From contig JAPMTR010000073.1 of assembly GCA_026552975.1 (NCBI GenBank), positions 1 through 60,019 on the forward strand: a DNA stretch of 60,019 bases. Reading direction: 5' to 3'. The first letter of the stretch is position 1. The number at the start of each line of letters is the position of its first letter. Source of the stretch: Candidatus Methanoperedens sp. Its GTDB lineage: Archaea > Halobacteriota > Methanosarcinia > Methanosarcinales > Methanoperedenaceae. Positions 26,033 through 35,366 of this stretch are shown piece after piece. The position numbers and the translations under genes are program-made. The notes beneath the pieces were generated by a model. The model was given only the letters and a program-made list of their open reading frames with translations, was not told the DNA's origin and did not search any database.

Positions 26033-26863
26033 ATGACTGAATACGTTAATAACAATATTCTTGTGGTTTTATTGATTATGGCCTTCTTTACAGGCGCAAC
26101 GATCCAGTTCAGCGAAGGCTCGGCTCTTATAGGCATAATTTTGTTCCTGGTTGCCCTGGGACTTACGACCAGAATAAAATTAAGTGGTGAATATATAACA
26201 AAAACCTCAAGATATTATGTCGTCATTGGAATATTGATACTTCTTGCTGATATAGCTTATAACATGAAAGCAATGAACCAGCTTGGAACGATTGATTCAA
26301 TGACCTTTTTTATGGGTATATCCCTTATCGCTTATGGAACGAGCCAGTACAGGAGAATGGGTGAATTTGGGATATACATGTCAGGCACTTTCATAGTCCT
26401 TTATTTGTTTTTTTATTCATTGCTCCCATCGCTTCATAATAATTTTATCCATGATTTTGATCATTATCTGGTCCTGATTCCATCCCTTTCCATCGTAAAT
26501 ACTCTGACAAATATGAATATTAGTATCATAGGAACAGAAACTGTTCATTTTGATGGATTTGAAGATGCCACGGTAGTAATTGGCGGTCCCTGCTCAGGTC
26601 TGTATTCGATGTTGCTTCTTATAGGTATCATTGTCGGATATGCAAAAATGGAAACCCTGAAAGACAGGAAAAAAGTCTTATTATTGGTAATTACCGCAAT
26701 AATTGTTGCATATTTTGCTAATTTGATACGGGTATCCATATTATATTATGTTGCATACTATTACGGAATTGAAAAAATGATGTTCGTCCATGTATATCTG
26801 GGCTGGATAATATTTGTCATAATTAGCTTTGGGATAATGACAGCTTTGAACAGGATAAAATAG
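26033..26863 (+). CDS. artC: Archaeosortase C (PEF-CTERM type)
   Basis: This 276-residue membrane protein has about eight helices and the exosortase/archaeosortase catalytic triad: Cys187 in GGPCSGLYSM, Arg233 in ANLIRVSILY and His253 in VHVYLGW. Archaeosortases cut C-terminal sorting signals of the PEF, PGF or VPXXXP type and are thought to join the protein to a membrane lipid. A PEF-CTERM protein is encoded at 30582-31136, matching the ArtC class. The reading frame ends 3 bases before the stop of the converging DUF1616 gene. Confidence 0.9.
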   Translation: MTEYVNNNILVVLLIMAFFTGATIQFSEGSALIGIILFLVALGLTTRIKLSGEYITKTSRYYVVIGILILLADIAYNMKAMNQLGTIDSMTFFMGISLIAYGTSQYRRMGEFGIYMSGTFIVLYLFFYSLLPSLHNNFIHDFDHYLVLIPSLSIVNTLTNMNISIIGTETVHFDGFEDATVVIGGPCSGLYSMLLLIGIIVGYAKMETLKDRKKVLLLVITAIIVAYFANLIRVSILYYVAYYYGIEKMMFVHVYLGWIIFVIISFGIMTALNRIK

Positions 26864-26866
26864 CGC

Positions 26867-29845
26867 TTATTTTACAGGATATGCCAGGAACTCATTTGCA
26901 GAGGTCTTTATTTTCATTACTCCCCCAAGAACAGGAACTTCTTTTCCCGGTTCAAATTGTAGAGGGATGTCATTTTTCAGAATAATGGAATTATTGGAAA
27001 TACTATAGACTTCAAAATCGCCATACATCTTTCCCGGTAATATCTCAAATGGGATTTCGTACAATCTTACGCTCAATTCTATGTTGATATTACTGGCATT
27101 GGTATTATTAATATACTCTAATCTGCCAGCTATTCTCTTATGATCTCTGTCCAATTTGAATTCTTCCCAGTATTCAAAAGAATCTCCCACACCAAGAACA
27201 TTTGATTTGGTCAGGTAATTGTCTTTCCCGGTCAGCATAAAATAATTAATGCCTGAAAATATTGATGTGTTTAGATCAAGCGCTCTTTCAATTAATATTT
27301 GCTGGTCACCATTACTTATTTTTCGGATCCATAATTGGAATACATTATTATTGATTTTCTTGATGTTAAAATTATATCCTTCAAATGACTTTTGCTCATT
27401 AACCTTCAATTTAAGCACATCTTCTGTTTTCAGATTACTTATATACCCTGGACGGTTTGGGTGGATCAATTCATATGAATTTCCCATGAAAGATATCCTC
27501 CCTGAATGTACTCGAGACTCATATGTTGCATCCCCTGGTCTAATAGATCCATTCCCGCTAAAATAAATGAGCAAATCTTCATAAGATGAGTCATTTTCAA
27601 AATAGAAACCTGGATAATTGGACCCTGTTATGTTCATCCAATTGCCATTATTAATATATTGAGGTGTCCCTCTTAATTTTGCATTTGAGCTATATGGATA
27701 TAAAATGTCCCCTGATATCCTGAATCCAACTGTTCCTTTCAGTATTGCAGTTTTATCTTTCAATTCGATCGGATAACTATTCTGAAATACGATCTCATCA
27801 GAACTGATATTTGCCACTTCGAAATCACCATAAGAATCGTTTAACTTCAATTCGGTGATCGCATCCGAATAGAGTTCCATATCGGTAAAAGTCACATAAT
27901 CGCCAATAATTGATTCTACTTTTGTCCTGAAGACGACATACTGGAATTTTTCTGTTTTCTTGCGATATTCGTAAATACCCTTTCCAACCAATCTTGACTC
28001 AAGTGTATTCCCACTTTTTTGAAGGGAGATCATAGCTGAATCACCCTTTGAACTTATCAGGCTTACAGAAAGAGAGTAGTCTCCTCCAAATTTCATTGAT
28101 TCACCAAGCTTTATGACCATGGTTGAAGGGATCTTAATAATCCCGGTGAGATTTGTTGGTAAGTCCTTTCCCAGTATCCTGAACTGTGAATCCATAAGCT
28201 TAACATTGTTTCCATTTACTCTTGTTATATATATTGCTTTTCCGGCATCTACAAGTGGAATATTTGTTTCACTCAATCCGGAAATATTAAGGGTCAATTC
28301 TTCATAAGATCTGTTTTCATCCAGATTATATTCAAATCCAGGGAAATTGAATCCGTCGATCTTCATATTTTTTTCCAATTTACGAGGTTCTCCCATGATA
28401 TTTGCATTGAAATCATATACTTTTCGGGTGGGCTTTATTTTGGTTTCCTCTTTTCCTGTTGGATTATATGGTTTCAAATACACATTATCGATCCAGACAG
28501 TAATATTATCAACACTTATGGATCTTCCAAAAATTCCCAGGGAAAAAGTACTGTTGTTAGATATATATACAGGTAATTCTACATGCTCCCAGCTATTGTT
28601 TTTGATCCCTGCCCTTGATTCCCAGATTATTGAATTATTTAATAATGCCTGTTTAAAAGTATAATTTGAAATATTTGATAGGGGGTCTTTGATGTCAAAA
28701 GCTATTATGGCGCGAGCGCTTCCATTGGTCGAAAAATTCTGGGAAATGTACCCATAAGATCCCGGGTATTTGGAAATGAAATTTATTTCATATACCATTG
28801 ATGAAAAATTTGCTGGTTTATTATAACCCCCTGTTATGTCTGGACTGCTTCCAGAAAACTCCCAGCTTTCATTGGATTCCATGTTCCCATTTTTGATCTC
28901 TGTCAAATCTGCAAATTTTACAGATTCAAGGCTGGTGTTTACAAGAAGATGAACTGACCTATAAGATGCATTGTTCTTAATCAGCTGAAACTCCAGTTTT
29001 GATTTATTTGCTCCTGCCAGAGCAATAGACCCTGTCAATTGGGGTATGAATGTTACATTACTGACCCATTTTTTTTCATGATCAAGATAAATATCTTTTT
29101 TGGTAAGGGTAATACCTCCCAGGTTTACAAGGAGAGTATAGTTGACAGCTGCATGTTCATAATTTTCCACACCTACAAGAGTGGTTGTTGGCTCACCTAT
29201 GCTGACCTGCGAAATATAATTCTCAGCTTTCCCATTCGCTCCAAGGATATAAAGAGCTGTAAATTTTTCAGGTTCATTTGACCATTTTGCATATATCAGC
29301 ATCGCACTGACGATAAGGATAGCAATTATCATTGTTCTTATTAACATTTTTTCAAGAGCAGGATCATATTCTGGCCCGGTCTCGGTTTCTTTCGATCGAA
29401 TAATATCATAAAAGGATCTTATATCGCCCAGGGAAAAACTATAACTTTCCTTTCCATATTTCCATCTCTGGATGATCGTGACCAGGAAGATAAGACCTAT
29501 AATGATCGATAGACTTATTGTTATCGAGTTGGGTCTGAATCCCCATCGAGTATAATTCAACCCGAATCCATCAAAAACCGTTATCGCTATGCTAAGGCCT
29601 ATGCTAAGGGTAAATCGTTCTATAGCACTGAGTTCACCGCGCTTCGGGAACATTGCAGCGATCAGCATATATCCTGGCAAGAAAAGTAATAACGGCAGGG
29701 CAAAGATTATTCGAAGAAATATCTGATTATATGGGGGAATTAGGATAAATATCACTGATAGGATTGTCAAAATTAAGACCATCGGTAAATCGATGTTAAT
29801 ATTTTGTCGATCTTTCAGGTAATTCACTATCCTGATATATTTCAT
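26867..29845 (-). CDS. DUF1616 membrane protein fused to S-layer domains
   Basis: This is a 992-residue protein. Residues 1-190 hold the DUF1616 membrane part: helices, a PGYMLIAAMFP motif and a last helix near 170-188, followed by the external DUF1616 piece with KFTALYILGANGKAENY and GVENYEHAAVNY. Residues of about 300-450 look like a jelly-roll domain. The remaining half holds two repeats resembling the Methanosarcinales S-layer domain (PF07752): NFPGFEYNLDENRSYEELTL with a GGDYSLSVSLISS region, and NYPGFYFENDSSYEDLLIYF with GYNFNIKKI. It is likely anchored in the membrane and reaches into the S-layer. Neighbours: archaeosortase and VanZ-like genes. Confidence 0.8.
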   Translation of the reverse strand: MKYIRIVNYLKDRQNINIDLPMVLILTILSVIFILIPPYNQIFLRIIFALPLLLFLPGYMLIAAMFPKRGELSAIERFTLSIGLSIAITVFDGFGLNYTRWGFRPNSITISLSIIIGLIFLVTIIQRWKYGKESYSFSLGDIRSFYDIIRSKETETGPEYDPALEKMLIRTMIIAILIVSAMLIYAKWSNEPEKFTALYILGANGKAENYISQVSIGEPTTTLVGVENYEHAAVNYTLLVNLGGITLTKKDIYLDHEKKWVSNVTFIPQLTGSIALAGANKSKLEFQLIKNNASYRSVHLLVNTSLESVKFADLTEIKNGNMESNESWEFSGSSPDITGGYNKPANFSSMVYEINFISKYPGSYGYISQNFSTNGSARAIIAFDIKDPLSNISNYTFKQALLNNSIIWESRAGIKNNSWEHVELPVYISNNSTFSLGIFGRSISVDNITVWIDNVYLKPYNPTGKEETKIKPTRKVYDFNANIMGEPRKLEKNMKIDGFNFPGFEYNLDENRSYEELTLNISGLSETNIPLVDAGKAIYITRVNGNNVKLMDSQFRILGKDLPTNLTGIIKIPSTMVIKLGESMKFGGDYSLSVSLISSKGDSAMISLQKSGNTLESRLVGKGIYEYRKKTEKFQYVVFRTKVESIIGDYVTFTDMELYSDAITELKLNDSYGDFEVANISSDEIVFQNSYPIELKDKTAILKGTVGFRISGDILYPYSSNAKLRGTPQYINNGNWMNITGSNYPGFYFENDSSYEDLLIYFSGNGSIRPGDATYESRVHSGRISFMGNSYELIHPNRPGYISNLKTEDVLKLKVNEQKSFEGYNFNIKKINNNVFQLWIRKISNGDQQILIERALDLNTSIFSGINYFMLTGKDNYLTKSNVLGVGDSFEYWEEFKLDRDHKRIAGRLEYINNTNASNINIELSVRLYEIPFEILPGKMYGDFEVYSISNNSIILKNDIPLQFEPGKEVPVLGGVMKIKTSANEFLAYPVK

Positions 29846-30348
29846 TTAAAATTATCCTGTCTTATGGATCTCTGAGAAGAGTTCTTATATCTATTACATA
29901 TCTTATCTTTTATAAAGATAATGGTCTGTGCAGTTGTCACCCCTAAAACATCAGCAGCAAGATCCCACATGCTTGCAGACCTGCCCGGCACAAATGACTG
30001 GTGAAATTCATCGCTTGCTCCATATATGAATCCAATGATTATGGCAAACAGGAAAGCCTGTTTCCTGAATACCGGGTTCAAAGAGTATTTAAGTGTATAA
30101 AAAAGCAGAACTCCAAAGCCTGCATAGAGTATCATATGCATTGTTTTATCCGGATACCGATAAAATATTGCAAAAGGAAATAGCACAAATTTAAGGTCAG
30201 AATCCTCAAAAAAATGAATTAAATTTCTCAGGATATCCATATCCAGTATAGTTCTTGGGTCTCCCAGACTTGATTTCGATGAGAGGTAAAAGATCAAGAT
30301 TGCATAAAGAATGGTAAGTGATAAAAAAAAATTGAATCGAGTTTTCAT
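29842..30348 (-). CDS. VanZ-like membrane protein
   Basis: This 168-residue protein has about four membrane helices and the VanZ block GFIYGASDEFHQSFVPGRSASMWD with the following DVLGV, which is the family hallmark. VanZ-like proteins appear in exosortase/EPS loci; the biochemical role is unknown. Its stop overlaps the start of the DUF1616/S-layer gene by 4 bases, so both are one transcription unit. A TATA box lies at 30363-30374. Confidence 0.88.
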   Translation of the reverse strand: MKTRFNFFLSLTILYAILIFYLSSKSSLGDPRTILDMDILRNLIHFFEDSDLKFVLFPFAIFYRYPDKTMHMILYAGFGVLLFYTLKYSLNPVFRKQAFLFAIIIGFIYGASDEFHQSFVPGRSASMWDLAADVLGVTTAQTIIFIKDKICNRYKNSSQRSIRQDNFK

Positions 30349-30362
30349 GATTTGAAGTTTAA

Positions 30363-30374
30363 TTTATATATATA
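30363..30374 (-). promoter_or_regulatory. TATA box of the VanZ-DUF1616 operon
   Basis: The run TTTATATATATA (30363-30374), read on the minus strand as TATATATATAAA, is 15-26 bases before the ATG at 30348. The transcript is probably leaderless. Confidence 0.5.
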
Positions 30375-30510
30375 TTTTCTAATATTGGAGGAAGCATATA
30401 TAGTTAATTACGGGGAAGAGTTATGTGGAAGATTTGAAGCCTTGAAAACCACATCAATATGTGATAATAATAACTATAACAATCATTTTTTAAATCTTTA
30501 AAAAGCAATA

Positions 30511-30521
30511 AAGATATATAA
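30511..30521 (+). promoter_or_regulatory. TATA box of the PEF-CTERM gene
   Basis: AAGATATATAA at 30511-30521 precedes the ATG at 30582 by about 60 bases, giving an expected leader of 35-40 bases. The leader carries AGGAGTGAT eight bases before the ATG. Confidence 0.45.
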
Positions 30522-30581
30522 CATGAAGGACGATAAGTAACTAACCACATTAGTGGAATAATCCTAGGAGTGATAAATAAA

Positions 30582-31136
30582 ATGAGAAATAGATTATTAA
30601 TGATCCCCGTGATGTTGACGGTGTTGGTAGCGATGACAGGGATAGGAGGCGCATATACTACTGCGACACCTTCGAATATTGAAATTGATATAAATCCGCC
30701 AAATCCGGAAACGATTGTGACAGTTACATATGATCCTGAGGGAGGAGCTCTTCCTACTGATGGATTGAAATTCACAATACGAGATGGAGAGTTTTCAGGG
30801 GTTGGTAACCTTGCTACTGAAATAACCGGCTCCCAAAATGGGGGGAGTTCTTATGTCGGAAATAATGGTATTCTGCCACCAGTTTCTGAAATAGGAGGAA
30901 AATATTCTTGGACTTTCTATGTAAAGGATGCAGTTGACTCAGATGATGCGACTCAATTAGGCAAAAAATATAATGTAGTATTTGAGGTGTTGGGAACAAC
31001 AGGAATTGCATCATATACAATAACAAGTTCACCTACAATTGCAACCGCGATTCCCGAATTCCCCACAGTCGCCCTGCCAATAGCAGCAGTAATTGGACTC
31101 GTATTCCTCTTCCAGAATAAGAAGAAAAAAGAATAA
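30582..31136 (+). CDS. PEF-CTERM secreted protein, probable archaeosortase target
   Basis: This is a 184-residue protein with a signal peptide (MRNRLLMIPVMLTVLVAMTG) and a C-terminal sorting signal: PEF in ATAIPEFPTVALP, a hydrophobic helix and a KKKKE tail. The body from about 25 to 150 is beta-rich, like a single immunoglobulin-like domain. I prefer the ATG at 30582 over an in-frame GTG at 30570, because the Shine-Dalgarno site AGGAGTGAT overlaps that GTG. It has its own promoter and a terminator, so it is probably made in quantity. It is the likely substrate of the archaeosortase at 26033-26863. Confidence 0.85.
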   Translation: MRNRLLMIPVMLTVLVAMTGIGGAYTTATPSNIEIDINPPNPETIVTVTYDPEGGALPTDGLKFTIRDGEFSGVGNLATEITGSQNGGSSYVGNNGILPPVSEIGGKYSWTFYVKDAVDSDDATQLGKKYNVVFEVLGTTGIASYTITSSPTIATAIPEFPTVALPIAAVIGLVFLFQNKKKKE

Positions 31137-31145
31137 ATTATTAAC

Positions 31146-31180
31146 AAGTAAGAGGAAAATACTCTTACTTCCTTTTTTTT
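31146..31180 (+). terminator. Hairpin terminator after the PEF-CTERM gene
   Basis: A perfect 9-bp stem, AAGTAAGAG (31146-31154) and CTCTTACTT (31162-31170), with a 7-base loop is followed by CCTTTTTTTT. It lies 9 bases after the stop and has the form of a rho-independent-like terminator; T-tracts also end transcripts in archaea. Confidence 0.75.
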
Positions 31181-31270
31181 ATATAAAATAAAATATTCAA
31201 TTTGAATCGTGGACAGACCAAACCGGTAGAAGACAATGAAAATAAGTGATCATTTATTTATCAAATAAAC

Positions 31271-31280
31271 ATATATATTA
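31271..31280 (+). promoter_or_regulatory. TATA region of the UDP-GlcNAc operon
   Basis: ATATATATTA (31271-31280) lies about 30 bases before the start codon at 31309. GGTGAT directly before that codon could serve as a short ribosome site. The gap 31181-31270 holds nothing else that I see. Confidence 0.4.
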
Positions 31281-31308
31281 TTAATTCATTAACACACCCG
31301 GTGATATT

Positions 31309-32265
31309 TTGAATTTTTGGCAGATACTGGAACTCAGTCTTATATTTTTTCTTCCATTTTTCATTATAGTGATCACCACACCCTACCTTATTCGAAAACT
31401 CACCACACGAGGACTTGTTGTAAGAGACTATTATAAAAAAGGAAATAAGTTAGTTCCCACAGGTGGCGGCATAGCCATACTGCTTGCAGTGCTTTTCTCG
31501 ATTTCCATCAATGAGATATTTTACAATTTTGATGCCACGAATTATGTTATGTTAAACGTAATTCTGCTTTTTGGATTGTTCGGCATCCTTGATGATATGA
31601 TCGATATCGGACGGCCAGCAAAGCTTGTCCTGATGTATTATTGCTCATATCCTTTGATGCAATATGCCACTCATACCCAGATGGCATTTCCTTTATTGGG
31701 TCAGATGGATCTTGGGATATTTTACAGCCAGCTGATCGTTCCGACATTCGTCCTTGTGGCATCCAACCTGGTGAACATGCATTCTGGTTTCAATGGCCTG
31801 TCATCCGGTCTTGCTGTCATTGTCCTTATTTCCTTGATAATTAAATCTGCGATGACAGGATCAATAGATAATATTATTGCGATCATTGCCGTGGCCGGGG
31901 CGACACTTGGTTTTCTATTTTTCGAACGATATCCGGCAAGGATATTCTGGGGAAATGTGGGCTCACTCACAGTGGGCGCTTCACTGGGCGTAATGATCGT
32001 CATGCAGGGATTCATCGTCAGTGGTTTCATTATGCTTATACCTCATACTATTAATTTCCTGATGTATGTGTACTGGCGGATCAAAAAATATCCACAGGTC
32101 AAATTCGGGAGGACCAGGAATGATGGGACACTTGAAGTCCCGAACAATCTCACCCTCAAATGGGTGCTTCCCTATTACTTCAGGGTCACAGAAAAGCAGT
32201 CTACTTATGCAATGTATTCATTAACAGCAATATTTTGTGTTATAGGGATATTGATCCCATATTAA
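31309..32265 (+). CDS. MraY/WecA-type phosphosugar transferase (AglH-like)
   Basis: This is a 318-residue membrane protein with about ten helices and motifs of the UDP-GlcNAc:polyprenyl/dolichyl phosphate GlcNAc-1-P transferase family: VPTGGGIAILLAVLF, GLFGILDDMIDIGRP with the conserved acidic residues, NLVNMHSGFNGLSSG, and YPARIFWGNVGSLTVGA. It probably starts lipid-linked oligosaccharides for N-glycosylation or a surface polymer. The usual GD(T/V)GS is GNVGS here, with Asn for Asp. It starts at TTG, with GGTGAT 3 bases before. The UDP-GlcNAc genes follow directly. Confidence 0.85.
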   Translation: MNFWQILELSLIFFLPFFIIVITTPYLIRKLTTRGLVVRDYYKKGNKLVPTGGGIAILLAVLFSISINEIFYNFDATNYVMLNVILLFGLFGILDDMIDIGRPAKLVLMYYCSYPLMQYATHTQMAFPLLGQMDLGIFYSQLIVPTFVLVASNLVNMHSGFNGLSSGLAVIVLISLIIKSAMTGSIDNIIAIIAVAGATLGFLFFERYPARIFWGNVGSLTVGASLGVMIVMQGFIVSGFIMLIPHTINFLMYVYWRIKKYPQVKFGRTRNDGTLEVPNNLTLKWVLPYYFRVTEKQSTYAMYSLTAIFCVIGILIPY

Positions 32266-32332
32266 TACCCGGGAATTTTTCTAACAGGAGTTAGTTATAA
32301 ATTGTAATGAATGGTTATTATACCGAAGGATT

Positions 32333-33541
32333 ATGAAAGCAGTTATTTTAGCCGCAGGTGAGGGATTAAGATGCCGTCCTCTCACATTAACACGTTCAAA
32401 GGTCATGCTTCCTGTTGCGAATAAACCCATTCTGGAATATGTTATCCAGGCACTCTCGAATAATGACATAAAAGATATAATAATCGTTGTGGGATACAAA
32501 AAGGAACGAGTGAAAGATCACTTTGGTAATGGCAAGAAATTTGGAGTAAATATCAGTTATATTGACCAGGATACCCAGCTTGGAACAGCACACGCGATCA
32601 AGCTGGCAAAACCGTATGTTGGTGAAAAATTCATAGTTCTAAACGGGGATAATCTCATAAATATGGAAACTATTTCTGAACTCATCCGGGATGAATCCGG
32701 GATTATTTCAATACTTTCTGTTTCCCGCGAACAAATAACCGGATATGGTGTAATAATACTTGAAAAAGGGAAAGTTTCCCGGATGGTAGAAAAACCAAGG
32801 GACAGGATCAGTCATCTAGTGAATACAGGAATATATATATTCTCATCATCAATTTTTAGTGAAATAGATAACACACCCATCTCAGATATTGGGGAATATG
32901 CAATAACAGACACCATCCAGAAAATGATAGAAAAAGGTACGACCGTTACAAATATTACCACACAAAGAACCTGGATCGACGCTGTATATTCATGGGATCT
33001 GCTAAAAGCAAACTCTATATTGCTTGGAGAAAGCGAAAAAATGGAAATTTCCGGACATGTTGAAAAAGGTGCGACCATAATTGGTGACGTAGCCATAGGA
33101 GTTAATTCAGTCATCAGGTCAGGATCATACATAGTCGGGCCTGTTATCATTGGAAAGAATTGTAACATTGGACCCAATACAACAATTTTGCCTTCTACAG
33201 CTATCGGGGATAATTGTTCTATAAGTTCCTTCACAGAAATTGAAAACAGTATTATCATGAATGACACGCGAATCGGGACAGGATCTTATGTGTCAAATTC
33301 CATTATCGGTAGCAATAACATAATTGGACCTCACTTTGTCACAGAAGTAGGAAAGAACTTAAATATTGAAATGAAAAGTGTATTGCACCATGCAGATGAA
33401 TTGGGTTCAGTTGTGGGGGATAGCAATAATATCGGATCGTCAGTCCTGATAAAGGCGGGAAAAATGATCTCAACAGGATGCTCCATTGATTCTGGTAAAA
33501 AGATAATGAAAGATATTCCTCAGGATTCAATGGTCGTATGA
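32333..33541 (+). CDS. GlmU-like sugar-1-phosphate nucleotidylyltransferase/acetyltransferase
   Basis: The 402-residue protein has a nucleotidyltransferase N-terminal domain (ILAAGEGLRCRPLTLTRSKVM) and a C-terminal left-handed beta-helix with GPVIIGKNCNIGPNTTI and further hexapeptide repeats. Archaeal homologues combine transfer of UTP to GlcNAc-1-P with acetylation of GlcN-1-P. It starts the group glmU-glmS-glmM-glmU. The second GlmU-like protein differs considerably in sequence, so the two may divide the two reactions or act on different sugars. Confidence 0.85.
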   Translation: MKAVILAAGEGLRCRPLTLTRSKVMLPVANKPILEYVIQALSNNDIKDIIIVVGYKKERVKDHFGNGKKFGVNISYIDQDTQLGTAHAIKLAKPYVGEKFIVLNGDNLINMETISELIRDESGIISILSVSREQITGYGVIILEKGKVSRMVEKPRDRISHLVNTGIYIFSSSIFSEIDNTPISDIGEYAITDTIQKMIEKGTTVTNITTQRTWIDAVYSWDLLKANSILLGESEKMEISGHVEKGATIIGDVAIGVNSVIRSGSYIVGPVIIGKNCNIGPNTTILPSTAIGDNCSISSFTEIENSIIMNDTRIGTGSYVSNSIIGSNNIIGPHFVTEVGKNLNIEMKSVLHHADELGSVVGDSNNIGSSVLIKAGKMISTGCSIDSGKKIMKDIPQDSMVV

Positions 33542-33551
33542 GGTAAGAAAA

Positions 33552-35366
33552 ATGTGCGGTATAGTAGGTTATGTTGGTAACCGGCAGGCAACTCCTATCC
33601 TTATTGATGGATTAAAAAGGCTTGAATATCGAGGGTACGATTCAGCTGGTCTTGCCATGTTGGTAGATAATGGTATTTCAGTGTATAAGACAGAGGGGAA
33701 AATATCAAACCTTGAGTCAATACTTCCTGATATTAAAAGCACATGCGGTATAGGTCATACACGCTGGGCTACGCAGGGCGCCCCTACCACGACCAATGCT
33801 CATCCGCATGTTTCGGGCAATATCTCAGTAGTTCACAATGGAATTATTGAAAATTATGAGGAATTATATGAATGGCTAATATCGAAAGGATATGAATTTG
33901 TCTCAGAGACAGATACGGAAGTCCTGGCACACCTGGTTCATATGTATTATAAGGGAGACCTTATCAGTGCGGTAATAGAAGGTCTTAAAAAAGTAAAAGG
34001 CTCATATGCAGCCGCATTTTTATGCGCAGAAACGAACAAGCTTGTCGCAGCGCGAAAGGAAAGTCCGCTTGTAGCAGGAGTTGGAAATGGTGAGAATTTC
34101 ATAGCCTCGGATGTTACTGCTTTATTGAAAAATACCAGTCAAGTGATATATATGAACGATCTTGAGCTAGTGCAGGTTACAGCCCAAGGCATGCAGTTCT
34201 TTGATTTTGATGGGAAACCTGTCGAAAAGAAAGTAGAAAAAATAGAATGGAGTTTAGAGGCTGCTGAGAAATCTGGTTATCCTCATTTCATGATAAAAGA
34301 GATACATGAGCAGGTTACATCGGTAAATGATACTTTAATGGGAAGGATATCTGAGATCAGCGGTGATGTGATCCTGCAGGATATCACGCTTACCCTGGAA
34401 GAGATCAAAAGCCTTGAAAGAATCGTGATCCTGGCATGCGGAACATCATATAATGCTGGGCTTCTGGGAAAATATCTTTTTGAATCACTTGCAGGAATTC
34501 ACACAGATGTAGATATAAGTTCAGAATTCCGGTATGCGAATCCTGTGCTATCAAAGTCTACTCTTGTTATTGCAATATCCCAATCAGGTGAAACAGCCGA
34601 TACGATCGCTGCATTAAAAGAGGCAAAGACATACGGATGCCATACTCTAGCTATAACGAATGTTGTCGGGACAACACTTTCCCGTGAAGTAGAGAATATA
34701 TTATACACAAGAGCGGGCCCTGAGATCGGGGTTGCCGCGACAAAAACATTTACTTCCCAGCTTATTGCCCTGTATCTGCTATCTATTTATTTTGCTCGAA
34801 AGAGAAGAAAAATGGATATCGATAAATCAAAAAGCCTCATAATTTCTATGAAACTGCTTCCTGGATTGATACAGCAGATCCTTAATAATAAGGAATTCAT
34901 CCAGAAACAGGCTCAGCGCTTTTCAAATGCAAAGGATTATTTCTTCCTTGGCAGGTCATTGAACTTTCCGATCGCCCTTGAAGGAGCGCTCAAATTGAAG
35001 GAAATTTCATATATTCATGCAGAAGGTTATGCGGCCGGTGAATTAAAACACGGCCCTCTTGCTCTAATTTCAAATGAAACCCCGATAGTGGCGCTGGCCA
35101 CCCGTTCGTCAACTTATGATAAAATGGTCAATAATATCAAAGAAGTAAAGGCTCGACGGGCTCAAGTTATCGCAATTGCAGGAATGGATGATACAGAGAT
35201 CGGCAAATATGTTGATGTCGTGATCAAAGTCCCGATAACTGATGAATTGCTTTATCCCATTTTATCGTCTGTCGTTGTGCAGCTTCTTGCTTATTACAGC
35301 GCGCAAGCGCTTGGATGTACCATAGATAAACCCAGGAATCTTGCAAAAAGCGTGACGGTGGAATGA
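33552..35366 (+). CDS. glmS: Glutamine-fructose-6-phosphate aminotransferase
   Basis: This is a complete 604-residue GlmS. The start [20 protein letters not shown] supplies the catalytic Cys2 of the glutaminase domain, [11 protein letters not shown] and the C-terminal pair of SIS domains ([29 protein letters not shown]) are all intact, and the terminal KSVTVE is typical. It makes glucosamine-6-phosphate from fructose-6-phosphate and glutamine. The start lies 10 bases after the preceding gene, and the stop overlaps glmM by 4 bases. Confidence 0.96.
   Translation: MCGIVGYVGNRQATPILIDGLKRLEYRGYDSAGLAMLVDNGISVYKTEGKISNLESILPDIKSTCGIGHTRWATQGAPTTTNAHPHVSGNISVVHNGIIENYEELYEWLISKGYEFVSETDTEVLAHLVHMYYKGDLISAVIEGLKKVKGSYAAAFLCAETNKLVAARKESPLVAGVGNGENFIASDVTALLKNTSQVIYMNDLELVQVTAQGMQFFDFDGKPVEKKVEKIEWSLEAAEKSGYPHFMIKEIHEQVTSVNDTLMGRISEISGDVILQDITLTLEEIKSLERIVILACGTSYNAGLLGKYLFESLAGIHTDVDISSEFRYANPVLSKSTLVIAISQSGETADTIAALKEAKTYGCHTLAITNVVGTTLSREVENILYTRAGPEIGVAATKTFTSQLIALYLLSIYFARKRRKMDIDKSKSLIISMKLLPGLIQQILNNKEFIQKQAQRFSNAKDYFFLGRSLNFPIALEGALKLKEISYIHAEGYAAGELKHGPLALISNETPIVALATRSSTYDKMVNNIKEVKARRAQVIAIAGMDDTEIGKYVDVVIKVPITDELLYPILSSVVVQLLAYYSAQALGCTIDKPRNLAKSVTVE

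Noticed and set aside
30570-30581. GTG start four codons upstream for the PEF-CTERM protein
   Set aside because: This GTG is part of the Shine-Dalgarno site AGGAGTGAT that serves the ATG at 30582.
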